Shown piece by piece: positions 37,701-51,100 of a stretch of 64,000 nt of DNA. Each line of letters opens with the position of its first letter. Position 1 is the stretch's first letter. The notes beneath the pieces are model-generated. The model was not told the origin of the DNA. It searched no databases and saw nothing but the letters and a program-made list of their open reading frames with translations. Source of the stretch: Hirudinaria manillensis (Eukaryota > Annelida > Clitellata > Hirudinida > Hirudinidae). The translations under genes were made by a program, and so were the position numbers. The DNA lies in NCBI GenBank assembly GCA_034509925.1, contig CM067531.1, positions 4,930,001-4,994,000 on the forward strand. Reading direction: 5' to 3'.

Positions 37701-39134
37701 CCGAGGGACCTCGAAGTTCCGTTCGGTTCAAACTCAGTGATGGAAAGATGGGCTCCGGAGCAGTTGGGCGAGTAGGATGAGTAGAAAGAGTGGAATCTGC
37801 AGCATGAAGTTGGGTGAGTATGATGAGTAGAAAGAGTGAAATCTGCGGCATGAAGTTGGGTGAGTAGGATGAATTATTTAGCATCAAGATCTCCTTTGAT
37901 AACTTTGACAATTTTGATAATTTTATATTTTTATTAAATCCTGACAAAAGAAAAAAAAATGCGACTGAAAATTACTTGATTTTAATCCTTTTATTTGCAG
38001 GTGCATTGATCATCCAAGAACAATTCATCGGGAGGTGAATTAAAATACCACTCAACGGACTGTTTATTCTGCCGTATTCATCTGTTAGTTCCCTGTTGCA
38101 GTCTGGGATTAAAGTGAGGGTCGTCATTTAACAATTCATGGTTGCATTCATGACATGCTAATGATATGCTAATGAATACGAGGATAAATTATAGATTGTC
38201 AAATTCGTGATTATGTTAATGACATGCTAATGATATGCTAATGAATACGAGGATAAATTATAGATTGTCAAATTCGTGATTATGTTAATGACATGTTAAT
38301 GAATACGAGAATAAATTATAGATTGTCTAATTTGTGATTATGTTAATGACATGCTAATGAATGACGTGTTAATGAACGACCATCCGACCGACAACATTGT
38401 ACTGCAACTTCCAAGCTGTGGAACTGCCCTCCTCGTCAGTGATGAATCCTATTCTGGCACTTCCCAGGATGACGATGTTTACGTTGTAATAATTGTAACA
38501 CAACTTCTTCGTTTGTAAACCTCTCTCCAAGGACGAGATCTCGAGGTAGTCTCTGCAACCTTCGTCTGAACGAAAGTATTTTTAAGTTATCAGTTTGTTA
38601 ATCCTCACAGTTGGCATCATTACTTAACAACAACAATAACAACAACAATGTCGACAACCTTTGATGACAACAACAATATTTAAACTTTAAAACAATTGTT
38701 TTGCACAATGTCAATGAAAAATAATCTTTACAGATATCACCTAATAAAATAATAATAATGAAAGTAACCATAATAATGAAATAATAATAATAACAACAAC
38801 AATAATAATAATAACACTAACAATAAATAATAAAAACAATAATAATATTGCCTGGATTTGTAACAGATGGATAAGGAAGTTGAAGTGCACTCAAGTAGAG
38901 GATGGTGTAAAGATATGGTTCAGTGTTGATGTAATAAGTGCAGTTCAAATTGTTTTCGTAGGATCCTGGAAAACCAGGAGGATAAATTTCACCAGAAGTG
39001 TCGCTTTGAGCCGTGAAATTCCATCCGCATTCTGAAATAATGGTTTTTAATTTTGAATAATTTGAGTAAATAAATATAATTACATTGTAATTGTAAAAGA
39101 TTACTTAATTAATGCAACAAATGTTATTTTAAAA

Positions 39135-39174
<40 letters not shown>

Positions 39175-42100
39175 TGATTAATTAAAAGTTGATATAAAAC
39201 AATTATAATTAATGCATGAAATTAATAATAGGGTTAGTAGTTATGATAGGTTAGTGTATCTAAATAATTTATGTATATAATTGTTAAAATGGCTAAAGTT
39301 ACATGTACACATATTGTACCTGAGACGTAAGTGAGAGAGAAGCCTTTGATGGAGACATTTTGCCAGTTTTGGTATCTGATTTCAACGACATTCGAGGGAA
39401 CGATGATGTCGTTCGGTTTTGTATCCCCGCAAAGCCTCATCACGATGTTCGGATGAGAGGGACTCTCTCTGATCTATTAATTAATTAACTTCTTCAAAAT
39501 AATATTAATTAATATTCTATTAATATTAAGTTTAATTAATATTAATTAATTATTTAATCAATTATTAATCCTTCCATTAAGTGGAATTTTTAAATTATCG
39601 TAGGTCGGTTTATTGATATTTATTGTATTATAACGTAATAAGAAATGTTATTCCTAAATTCACCTCCAAATAACTTCCGATGCATCTGTCGGTCAATTGA
39701 AATGGATCGGAAAATTTAAGGGCGACGTAATAATTCTCCCTGACGTTTATTTTCCAGAAGCAGCTCTGAGAACCGTTGGAATTGTTTGGCCAAGAAGGGG
39801 ACGAAACCGTTCCTCGGGGCAGTTGGAGTATGCCACCGCAACCTTGGAATTAACGAAACGATCGGAGTACGGAACGATTTCGGGGGATCGAAAGAATCGC
39901 GCCGAGGGTACTCACCGGACGTCATGAAAGTCAGGGTTATTTTGAAGGTCATTCTGTTGACGTCGCCCTGCTTGGAGAAAAATCTGATCCTGGTCGTGTG
40001 CCCCTGAGTCCTGACGAGTTTCCGTGCCATGGTTTCGCAGACTTTCATGATCAGCGGGGAACTGAATCGGTCTCCGTTGAATATTTCCAAGAAGGTTTCG
40101 TCGCACGCGTTTCCGGACTTAATTTCGCTCTCTACAGCAACCTGTGGATATTTGGATAAAATAGATTTTAACTTTGTATTTTGTATAAATAACTGCAACA
40201 TATTTAATTAGTTACTTTAAGAATAATTCAAGTTTTAAAATATAATGACGATGATTCTTTAAGATTAGCAAAAGCTAGTCTTTAAATTAGCAGTTTGTTG
40301 AAAGTAAAAAAGAATGAATGTTGAAAAAATTAAAATGAACAAACACCTTGACAACACTTCCTTCTGCACCAGCAGCAGTCCAAACACAATTTGTGTCCAA
40401 ATCTGGCAGAGTGGAAAACTGGGGATTTTCGAATGTAGTTGAGGTTGTGATGTGCCCACCGCAGGCTGGAATGAATTAAAATGAATTAAAAGTATTTATA
40501 ATTAAACATTTAAAATTAATTGTCTTTTCCCAAGACAAATCAGTTGTAGTTATTATTCAGATGTACTCATGATTAATAATAACAATAACAACAACAACAA
40601 CAATAATAATAATAATAATAAATTGATTAATTAATTTGGTAATAAACAATTGTAATTAATACATGCTATTATATTCGTGTGCTCATGAAAATGAGACAGT
40701 TTTGAATTTTTGAAATATTTAAATATTTAAAATATTTATTTTTACACCTCTAAACAACTCCAAAATAATCTTTTCTAACCTGAGAAATAGTATTTCAATG
40801 AAACAGTTTGACTAAACTGCGAAACCCATCGAACAAACATTCCACTCGATGACGTTGACATTCCAAACTTTGGCACTTTGTCTGCGTCGCAATATTTGTC
40901 CATTCTTGGATCTTCATAAACGAGACCTACATTTGTTTGTTTTTAATTTTAAATATAAAAAATACGTCAAATTTATTTGGTAATTGTCACAAAATCAATG
41001 AAAGGGAAAGGAAAATAAGCAACCTTCTCGCACTTCGATGAAGTTTTGATGACATTGTCCTATCATGTCGAAATTCAGTTGCTCAACAATCAAAGTCGTG
41101 GTGGAATTTTCCCTGCTGGGATTGTGAATGACCCAAGAACAATCCTTCAGGTGAGGCTGGTAATCTTCAGAGGGCCACGACTTAAAAACTATGCTTTGAT
41201 TGACGACGTCGTGCATGCTGGAACAGGCTGGTAACCAATGAAAGGCATCGTTTAAGTTAAGAAAATAAATGCAAGTGTTTAATTTTAAATTTTATAAATA
41301 ATAATAAACTAATTTTAATAAATTAATTTTACTGTAAATGTCTTGAGTGGAATATTCAATCTTGAAGCCTCTGCCGTTATTGTATTCATCGCTGACGAGT
41401 TGAATTTCCATCGTATTTGAAGGAAAATAGATTTCAGAGAAATAAGAACTTCTGCAGAGTCTGTGACCGACCGGAGAGTCCGGGTAAGCTCCGGCTTTGA
41501 ACTTGAAAAGTAAAATTAAGTATAAATTGACATGAGACAGGCTGAGGCTTGCAAGTTGACCGAGAGGGTTGCAATTTTAGAGGGTTGCTGGTGGAAATTT
41601 ATTAACAAAAAAGAATTCTGATGCTAATAATGCATGTGAACTACATACATGTATATCTTACAAAAGGTTGATAATTGATACATAATTACATATAATTATG
41701 TATATGTATGTTTTAATGGACAAAACATCAGCTGGCTTCCCTGCCTCAATTAAAAAACTTATCGTCAAAAATTGGAAGCAAATTTACCAGGAGGTAATCA
41801 TCGGAGCACAGGTACGAGTAGTCAAAACCGAGGTCGATGTCCTGCAGGTTCAGTTTGATTCCCATGTCCTCCTGGACTTGAATTATCCAAGAACACCTTC
41901 TTTTCCTTGCAAATGGCTGAGGATAACCAGGGGAGGTAATGATTCCGTAAGGACCCACTTCGTGACCTCCGCAGCCTGAAAATGCACGAAAAAGTTAATT
42001 AACTAACTCTTAATTTGAACTTTTAAATTTTAAATATAAATTATTAAAAATTTTTAATATACAAATTTTAAATATAGAGATGTGTCTCCAACAGAGTCAC

Positions 42101-45100
42101 TCAGGTTCCAAATTTAAAGTGTCCCAGATTTTTCCCAATTTAATTTAATTTGATCTAATTTTAACTTAATTTCCCTTTTGCTAAACACTACTATATTTAT
42201 ATATAGTATATAATATATTTAATATAATAATAATTTAATAATATAATATGTAATATATAAATATATTTAGTGTTTATTAAACTTTAAGCAACTGACTAAG
42301 CTGTTATCTGAGATGATTGTCATCTTACGTTTAATGGTGAAACAGAAACAACGAGCCGTGATAAATTATCATCGATAACGTTAAAAAGTTTTGATAAATC
42401 ACGTCAAATGCTAGCGTGGACTCAGACCCGTTTGCAGAAAAATTATAATTACAAAAAGATAATTATAAAATAATTATAAAATGATAATTATGAAACTTAA
42501 CTTAATATCTGTTTTACTAAACACTGTTACATCGAGTGTTTAACGAGTGCCAACCTTCGTAAAGAGAAAAAAAGTTCAACTTGAATCCTGCCGATTGATT
42601 GAAGGCATTCGAATGAAACTCGACGACCGCCTCGTTTCCCGCCGTTTCTCTGGCAGGGAACAGACGGTTGCCGCAGGCGGTTAGGATGATGTCTCCTTTG
42701 AGGATTATTAAAAATTATTTTAAAATTAAAAATCATATTAAACATTAAAAATTTAATTATTGAATATTATTATTAAATGTTAAAAGTTATGAAAAGTAAA
42801 CAAATCACAAGCCTCTTAATTTATCTTTTTGTTTATTAAATCATTATATTAATACATATACATATACATATATATCATAATAATATGTTATATTTGTAAT
42901 TAGTGTATATTATAAATAATATAGTATAATATTTTACATTTTATATTTTACATATGTAATTAGCATATATTATATAATATTACACTAATTTATACTGTAT
43001 ATTAATTATTAGGTATTATTTAACCTGTTGTGTTAAAGTCACGTACGACGACCGAATCGTTGCAATCATCAATTCTGATGTTTTCAAATGCAAATGTCAT
43101 GTAATGATTCTCAGGGACAACAATGGTCCAAATGCAAGAAATGTTGGCAGGGTAGGGCAAAGGGTAGTTGGGGGACGTGATGGAGCCCTGGATGGCCGAG
43201 ATCGTTCCTCCGCACGGGGCTGGAACAAAGAGATTTATTTTAAATTTTAATAAAAATTAAATAAATTAATTAATAAAAAAAATAAATTAACGTTAAAAGA
43301 TAGAAAAACGGTTTAATTTTTCATTCAAATTTATATCATGATATAAAAATCACCAATACTATATTTAATGAATTACAATTTTATCCTATTTAAATAAATA
43401 AATTTATATTAAAAAAAAAATACCGATGCTGAAAAGCGCCCCGAATCCGTATCCCGTTTCGGACGCGTCGCTCCTGAACCGAACCCAAAGGAAGTTTCCG
43501 GAAGACAGGACGTCGTCTGGTTTCTGACTGCCGCAGAACCTTCCGAGGAGAGGAGAATTTTCAGAGGAACCGTCTCTCACCTCCACGTGGTCGTACTCGC
43601 ACCTGTATTGCAGAAGAAAAATAATAATTATCACAATATCATAATTATAATAATAATATAACAAATAATTATAATGTGAAGTTATAATATTATAATGTAT
43701 TTATGATGTTTGTGCAATGATAATATTATAATAACATTTTAATATTATAAAGTATAAATAATGTTTTATTGACTTTCATTCATTTCTTTTGTTTAACAGA
43801 AAAATAATTATCACAATCGGCAAATTAATTATTAATTAGCAAACGTTCGGTCGTCAAAGAGATAACAAGTTGCAGACGTTGCACTCACAGAATGTGTCGT
43901 TCGATGTCAAAGAGCGGATTGAAGGACAACTTGATCCTGGACTCTGCAGGTCCCACGACGTTCCAGATGCAGTCCGCGCTCGAAATGTACCTGCTGGGGT
44001 AGTGGGGCGACGAGGCATGACCGGTCCTCACCTCTCCCGTGAGGTCGATTTCTCCTCCGCAACTCAACTGCAGCGAGTGATACTCGATGCTGAAACCCGT
44101 GTCCGCGTCGTCGTCAGAGTTCGACACGAACTTGACGGATATCGAGTTGGAAGTCGAGCGATAGGTGGACGGCGGTGCGTGGCCGCAGAACCTCGAAGAA
44201 GAGGAAAGACTGTCCGGTCCGTCGAATACCTTCAAATTAAATTAATTTAAAAGAAATTAAATTAAATTGACTGCTAAATAGTAAATCATTTGTATCCTTA
44301 GTGGGATGCTTACATAGAGTTCTTAAACCTAAGTGATTTTTAACTCTTGTATTTAAATCATTAGTAACATGTGGATCAAAGAAAACATCAAAATATGCCT
44401 CCAAATAATCTTCAGTGCAGTGAGGCATGACTCCGGCGATGGCCATCGAACTGAAGGTCAACTCGACGACGTTTCCAGGTTGGACGGTGATGTATGAAGT
44501 GCAGTTCTCGTTGCTGGGATAGCGGCCGGGGTATCCGGGAGATGTTATGAGGCCGCTCATGCCGGACAAGATCCTGTCGCAAGCTGGATGCGAGTTAAAC
44601 TTTGAATTAGTAAATCTTGGAAATACCTGCTGACCGAGCAGTGAAACTGACTTATCATCACGTTCATGGAGAATCCTGATCCAGTAGTATCTCCGTCGGT
44701 GGTGAATTTTACTCTCGCTAAGTCGCTTCTTGCTATGATGGTTGATCTCGAAGGATCCAAATGATGGCCGCAGAACCTTCCAATTCTTTCCTCAGATTCA
44801 TCCAAACCTAACCAACCAGTTTAACAAGGCTTTATACATCAACATCTACCCACATATATCTATCAACATTAATCCATCCAGGATAATAACCCATCTAGGA
44901 TATATTTACCAAATAAAATCTTTTTCAAACAATGCCAATTTACTCCTCACCTGAGTAAATCTCTAAAACATCAAACGAACACGACGGATGGGACTCTATA
45001 GAAATAGAAACAATTTGGAATTTTATGAATTTCCCAGAGATCGATTGCAACGTCCAAATGCAATTCTGATTCGGAGGATATCTTTGGGGAAAACCCGGCG

Positions 45101-48100
45101 ATTCGATGGTTTGGGTGGAATTTCCGAGTAAAATGTGTCCGCCGCACGCAGGACTCGGAGTTTGCCCTTGAAATATGTTTTGTTTAAAATGAATTTTTCC
45201 AGATCAACTCTACAGAAAGATTAATTTTAAAATCATTTGTTTGTCTTTGCTTGAAAATGCTTCACCATGCATTCAAAGCTTCATTAATCTTGAAAGAATC
45301 ACAACCACTACCCAACATGGCATTCCCTGCTGATTCAGGCCAGGTATCAAACACAAAACTATCGCCGATAACATTACCCGAGCGTGCCCAAATACTGACC
45401 AACTTGCAGCAATACTAAAACTCAAACCGAAACCAATTCAACCTGGCGAGAGAGTAGCAGACGTGAAGGGGGTGTAGAACCCCTCCCCAGAGGGTGCATC
45501 GAAAGCCTCCCACGACAAAAGAAAACCCGACCGAGAGACGGAATGATCGGAAACGAATTTCAACGCGAAATGATTCGAAGTCGTATCGATCGGAGGAGGA
45601 AGGACGCTGCCGCAAAGTTTGCCAAGTTCTCGACTTTCAGTCGACCCCCCGTCGAATACCTGACATTACAATATTATCATATTATAATAATGTTAACGAT
45701 AATGTTTGCAACAATACAATATAATGTTAGGTATGAACTATGACATTATGATATTGTAATATTATAATGTTATAATGATATAATGTATTTGTAATGCTTA
45801 AAGAATTTCAAAGCAACTTACTTTCAAGTAATCGTAAGAGCAAGAAACAGAACTCTGTTCCAAATCGAACACATGAAACGTGATTCTGATCCTTTTGTTC
45901 TGAGAGGCGGTGACGATCCAGGTGTGGTCGCACGAGGACGGATAAGGACGAGGGTGAAGGGGCGACGAGATTTGCCCAGAATCCCCGAGCAAGTTGCCTC
46001 CGTAAACTTTTCAAAACGAACGTTATTTTGATCGATTATGGATCAACAGATCGTTTTTCGAGCTTGAAAACGGGCAAAACGTTCACGTGAATCTCTCGCA
46101 GACCTGCACTGTAATGGGCAGAGAATCCCAAGCCGGTGACGTTGTGGTCGCTGTGGAAGGTGATCGACAAGTTGTTGTCGGCGGTGGCCGCGTGGGGAAG
46201 TTCGGTGCCGCACATCCTCCTGCCGGTGACCCTGGAATCCTTCAATTCGATGTAATCGGCTTCGCAATCCACGCTGCTTTCCACGTCCATCGTCCTAAAC
46301 GAATGTGGTTTTTTTTTAATAAAAACTACTCGCACGAATGCCAGGCTTTGAAGTGAACATTTAATCCTTAAATTACCAGGTAATTTCGGTTAAAGATAAC
46401 TTTCAAATTTCATATATACGAAAGTAATATTGATGACCTATAATAATAATTATAATAAATATACTCTTTTAGTAACAATTGACAATTTAAGACGGAATTC
46501 AAAATTAATTAATCAAAAACCGACTCAAAGTGAAGCTGTATTTTGCTTCCGACCGAGGTTGTGATGTTCCAAACGCAATCGACGTCGTCGGGATAGTTTT
46601 CGGGATAATTAGGACTGTTTATGATTCCATGCTGAGACATGAATTCGCCTCCGCATGCTGAAGGAATTGATTTCAATTTAGAACTATTTCATTAAAAAAT
46701 TTCAATAAAATAATATCGATAAGATCTAATTAATTCAGAAGTTTGCAAGAGAATGTTTGCAAATTGAAAATAAAACAGAATTTCAAGATCATCTGACTGG
46801 ACGATGACTCCGAATAGACGAGGTAGAATCCGCCCCTGTGGCGAGACTGGGACGTGCTGGAGATGAATGTGATGGTGACCGACGATCCGTGGGTGGTGAT
46901 GGGGGCGGGGCTTCGATTTCCGCACAACTTCACGAGGGAGGGCGCGTCCGAGTCGGAACCTTCGAAGATTTCCAAATAATCTCGAGTGCAGTTGTCGAGC
47001 GGATCCCCGATTTCCAGGTGAGTCACGTGGATCGTTATTTTATTTTCTGAGAAGTAAACGCCTTCATGTGAATGTTACAAGTTAAGTTAAAGTTTATTAA
47101 AATTATTATAACAACAAAGCTTATAAAGTTATGGCATAAGATGCCAATTGCTGAATTTCAAGAATACAAGAAGATTAAACGATTTGTTACTGCTTGCCTC
47201 TGAGTACAAAATTAAAGGAATTAAAACCAACATCCTTGGGTATTTAAGATGATTTAAGAACTTGCTAAGCAACATGTCAACCCAAAATCTACCCAAATTG
47301 GAAGCCATGATGATCCAAGTGCAATTTTCTGACTGTTTGTAGTTGTTTGGCCACCCTGGTGAGGCCACCCACCCATCTTCACCATTGCTCCTCAATCCAC
47401 CACAAACTGAAACAATAAATGATCAACAAAAATATTAAATACTATAATAATATATTAAACATTATATTATAATATGTATACTATCTTGTAAATTATCTAA
47501 TAATGTTTTTCATTATTTTTTTTATTTTCAGTCTTAAACTTTGAACCTGTTGAATAAGAAGCCTTGAAACCCCGTTTGGCGATGCTTTCGTCGGTCCTCA
47601 TCCTGACGATGAGTACGTTGTCATTGGAATAAAACTTCTGCCCGATCATTCTCTCCCCGCAGATTCTGAAAATCTCCGAATTGTTGAAGTCCAAGTCCAT
47701 GTAGCCCTGCAAGTTTAATTTCTTTTGAATATAAAAACTAAAAACTTTTAAAAAGAATATAAAACAAAATTAAATTAAACACTTGGATTAAAATGAATTT
47801 CCACTTTAAATCAATTTATTAAAACTAACAGCAACGTAATCGTATTGACACCCTGCCCCCTGCTCGACATCGAAGTCCTCGAATTCCAACATGACCCTCG
47901 AACCCTGCTGCACGGTGATGATCCAAATGCAGTCCGTGTCGTGCTCGTGTTCTGCAGGGTAATTCTGAGAAGTTATCACGCCCCTCAACGCCGTAAAGTT
48001 TCCTCCGCATCCTGGGAAAAAAAATAAGCATTTATTTTTTTAAATTAAAAAACAAATAAATATAATCGAAATAAAAACCAAGGTCACACCGTTGGGTAAA

Positions 48101-51100
48101 GAAATCCATGACGCAAAGAACCCTCTGCCATTGTTTGATGAATCAGTCAGAAACCTCAGCACCATAAAGTTTCCAGTGCTGCTCAAAACTTGATTCCCGA
48201 CGTGCGCGTGACACATTTTCGTTAACATCGGTGACGTCAGGTCGTAACCTCCGTAGATCTTGCGATCGAGGTTTGAAGTTCGTCAGTAAATTGTTTAATC
48301 AATTACATATATTAATAATTACATTATATTAATAATTATTAATTACATTATTTTATTATTGTTATTATTATTATATAAATAATGTTAATTACAAATATTA
48401 ATAAATCGTTGTTTAATCACAATAAATGAAATTGAAATAACAATAAATTAAAATAACCTCAAGAGAATCGTATATGCAAGAATGATGTTCCTCGATGTCA
48501 AGGTCGAAGACGGTCAGTTGAACTCTCGTTTGAGGAGGAGTGTTGATGTACCAAAGACATTCTTTTGAGTTGTGGTAGGGTTGGGGGTAGTTTGGGGAGG
48601 TCACGTTGCCACTCTCGCCTTCCAAATGAGCCCCGCAACCTGGAAAGAGATTCGCGCTCGAAGCAAAACGACTGCAAAACGAGGAAAAGACACGAAGAGG
48701 AAGTCGAACGACTCACCGATGACTCGATAGTCGAGACTGAAACCAGAAGGAGAATTCGAGTAAGAATTCGGGAAAGAATTCGAAGATACGAATCGGACGG
48801 TGATCTTCGTTCCGGTCGAGTTGATGTCACGCAAGATGGAGCTGTTGCTGCACAGTTTCTCTGTCGTTGCTCCATCGTTTATCTAATAATCGTTAATTAT
48901 TAATCGTTAAGTGTAACGGTTCGTTAACGACCAATTCGACCCACTTCGACGTAATCTCCGCAGCCCTGTTCTCTCAGATCAAAATGCGTAAACCTCGCCA
49001 CGATTAAATTTCCTCGCGGGGCTTCGACGGTCCACGTGCAGTTCAGGTTGGGTGGATAAGGTAGGGGAAAGTTCACGCTCTCGATGGATCCTTGCAGTTT
49101 CCTGATTACGTTGTTGCAGTCTGGAGTAAACAAAATGGAAGGGTCCAATAACCGATAAGCATTTTATCTCAGTTGACAAAGGCTGATAGGATCAAAGGTT
49201 GATAACCGACTTGTGAAGTAAATGGCATGAAAACCACGGCCCATGTCTCTCATGATTCTGAGTTTGATTTGCATCGTGTTTTCTTTCGATTCCAGGTAGT
49301 CGGATATAGAACTGCAGTACCTCTTCATGTTGTGATCGTGTTCGTGAAGTTTCAGCTGGCAAAGGAATCGTTCAAAAGTACTAATTTTGTTAACGAACTG
49401 CTAACAAGAAACCTGAATTGTGGAACGACGGACGGACAGATGGATGGATGGAAGAACGAGCACAAGTTACAACACGTTACTAGACGTTACGACATGACAC
49501 ACCTCGACGTAATTCATTCGACAGTCGGCAAAGTCATAGTCCACGAAGTGCAGTTTAACCGTGCTGCCCTTAGAAACCGATATTTTCCAAAAACATTCGC
49601 TGTGCCTGTAGGGGGAGCCGGGATAGTTTGGAGACATGAACGAGCCGGAGCTGGATGTCATTTCACCACCACACCCTGCAATCATTTAAAATAAATCGAT
49701 TAAATCAGTTAAAACATCAGCATAGATTATCAATTACATCCAATAAATTAAATATTTCTTTATTTACAGAAATAAATTTCACTTAAAATAAAAATAAAAA
49801 CTTAGGCTTTGAAAATCAAATAAATCAATATGTAAATCGATAACGTTTGCCATTTAAAGAGAAATGCGTGGAAATATAAATAAAATGGCCGACCGGTCAC
49901 CATTCCGTCGTAAGTGATCTTGAATCCCAAGGCGGGGGTGTTGCCGTCCGAGTGCATTTTGAGGAACATTTTGTTCGTGAAGGACCTGAACACCCGAGGG
50001 ATTTCGTTGCCGCAATATTTTCCGATCAACGGCGACGTGGAAAGACCTCCGTTTCTGCTCGACACGATTCATATGATTTAAGATTATAAAACACGTCTTA
50101 ACCAATCAAAAAAAGAAAAAAAATCAATAAAAACTTCTATTTACAATTAAGGAAACAAACAAAAAAATATGGCTATCGATTGTCAGATGACCTAAATGAG
50201 TGGCAGAATTAACGAAGTAACATACCTCACTTCAAGAAAGTCATACATGCACTGCCTGGAAGCCTCCATTTCAAAACTTGTTACGTTCAGAAGAACCAGC
50301 CTCCCGTAAGGGACGCTGATGATCCACTCGCAAACCTTGTTGTTCGGATAAAGTCCGGGATAGTTCGGACTGACGATGATGCCCGCAGAACTTCTCAATT
50401 CGCCTCCGCAGACTGAAAAAATAAAAAATAAAGGTCCCGTCAAAAGTTCAGAAGAATTGTGAATTGTTTGGAATAAGCATCATTAATCAATTTAATTTAA
50501 GGAATTAAATAAAATTAATCAGCGACCTGAACTGGCGTTGATGGAAACGTAAGTGGCCGAAAATCCTTCGTGAGAGAAGCTGTGATCGGTCACAAAATTG
50601 ATGACCAACGTGTTTCCAGGAGAAGTTATTGTTGGAGGAAGAGCATGTCCACAAAATCTGCAGAGGAGGAAATTTTTAATTAAAAATTTTTTAATTTTTA
50701 AAGCATTCATCGTATATTGATCTCCATAAAGTCACAAGTTATTGTTTGAAAAAGATTAGGAAACACTGCGAATCCCTCAAATCTCCAAGCATTTGTAATA
50801 CCAGTCCCTTAAGGAACTTAAATTAAATTAGATATTATATATCTAATTAATAAAATTAGATATTATGTATCTAATTAATCAAATTGGATATTATATATCT
50901 AATTAATTTGTGTTTAGCTACCTTAATATCTCTCTTGTAATATAAAAAACTAGTCAATTAATGTTTTCATTCTTTGATAGAAGTATCTTATTAATGTAAA
51001 AAATATTAATGTTTTTTAGACAAGAAACTATACAAATCAGATCCAGTCACCTTCCCAGAGAATTATTTCTATCGACATCTTCAAAGAGCTCCACACGGTC

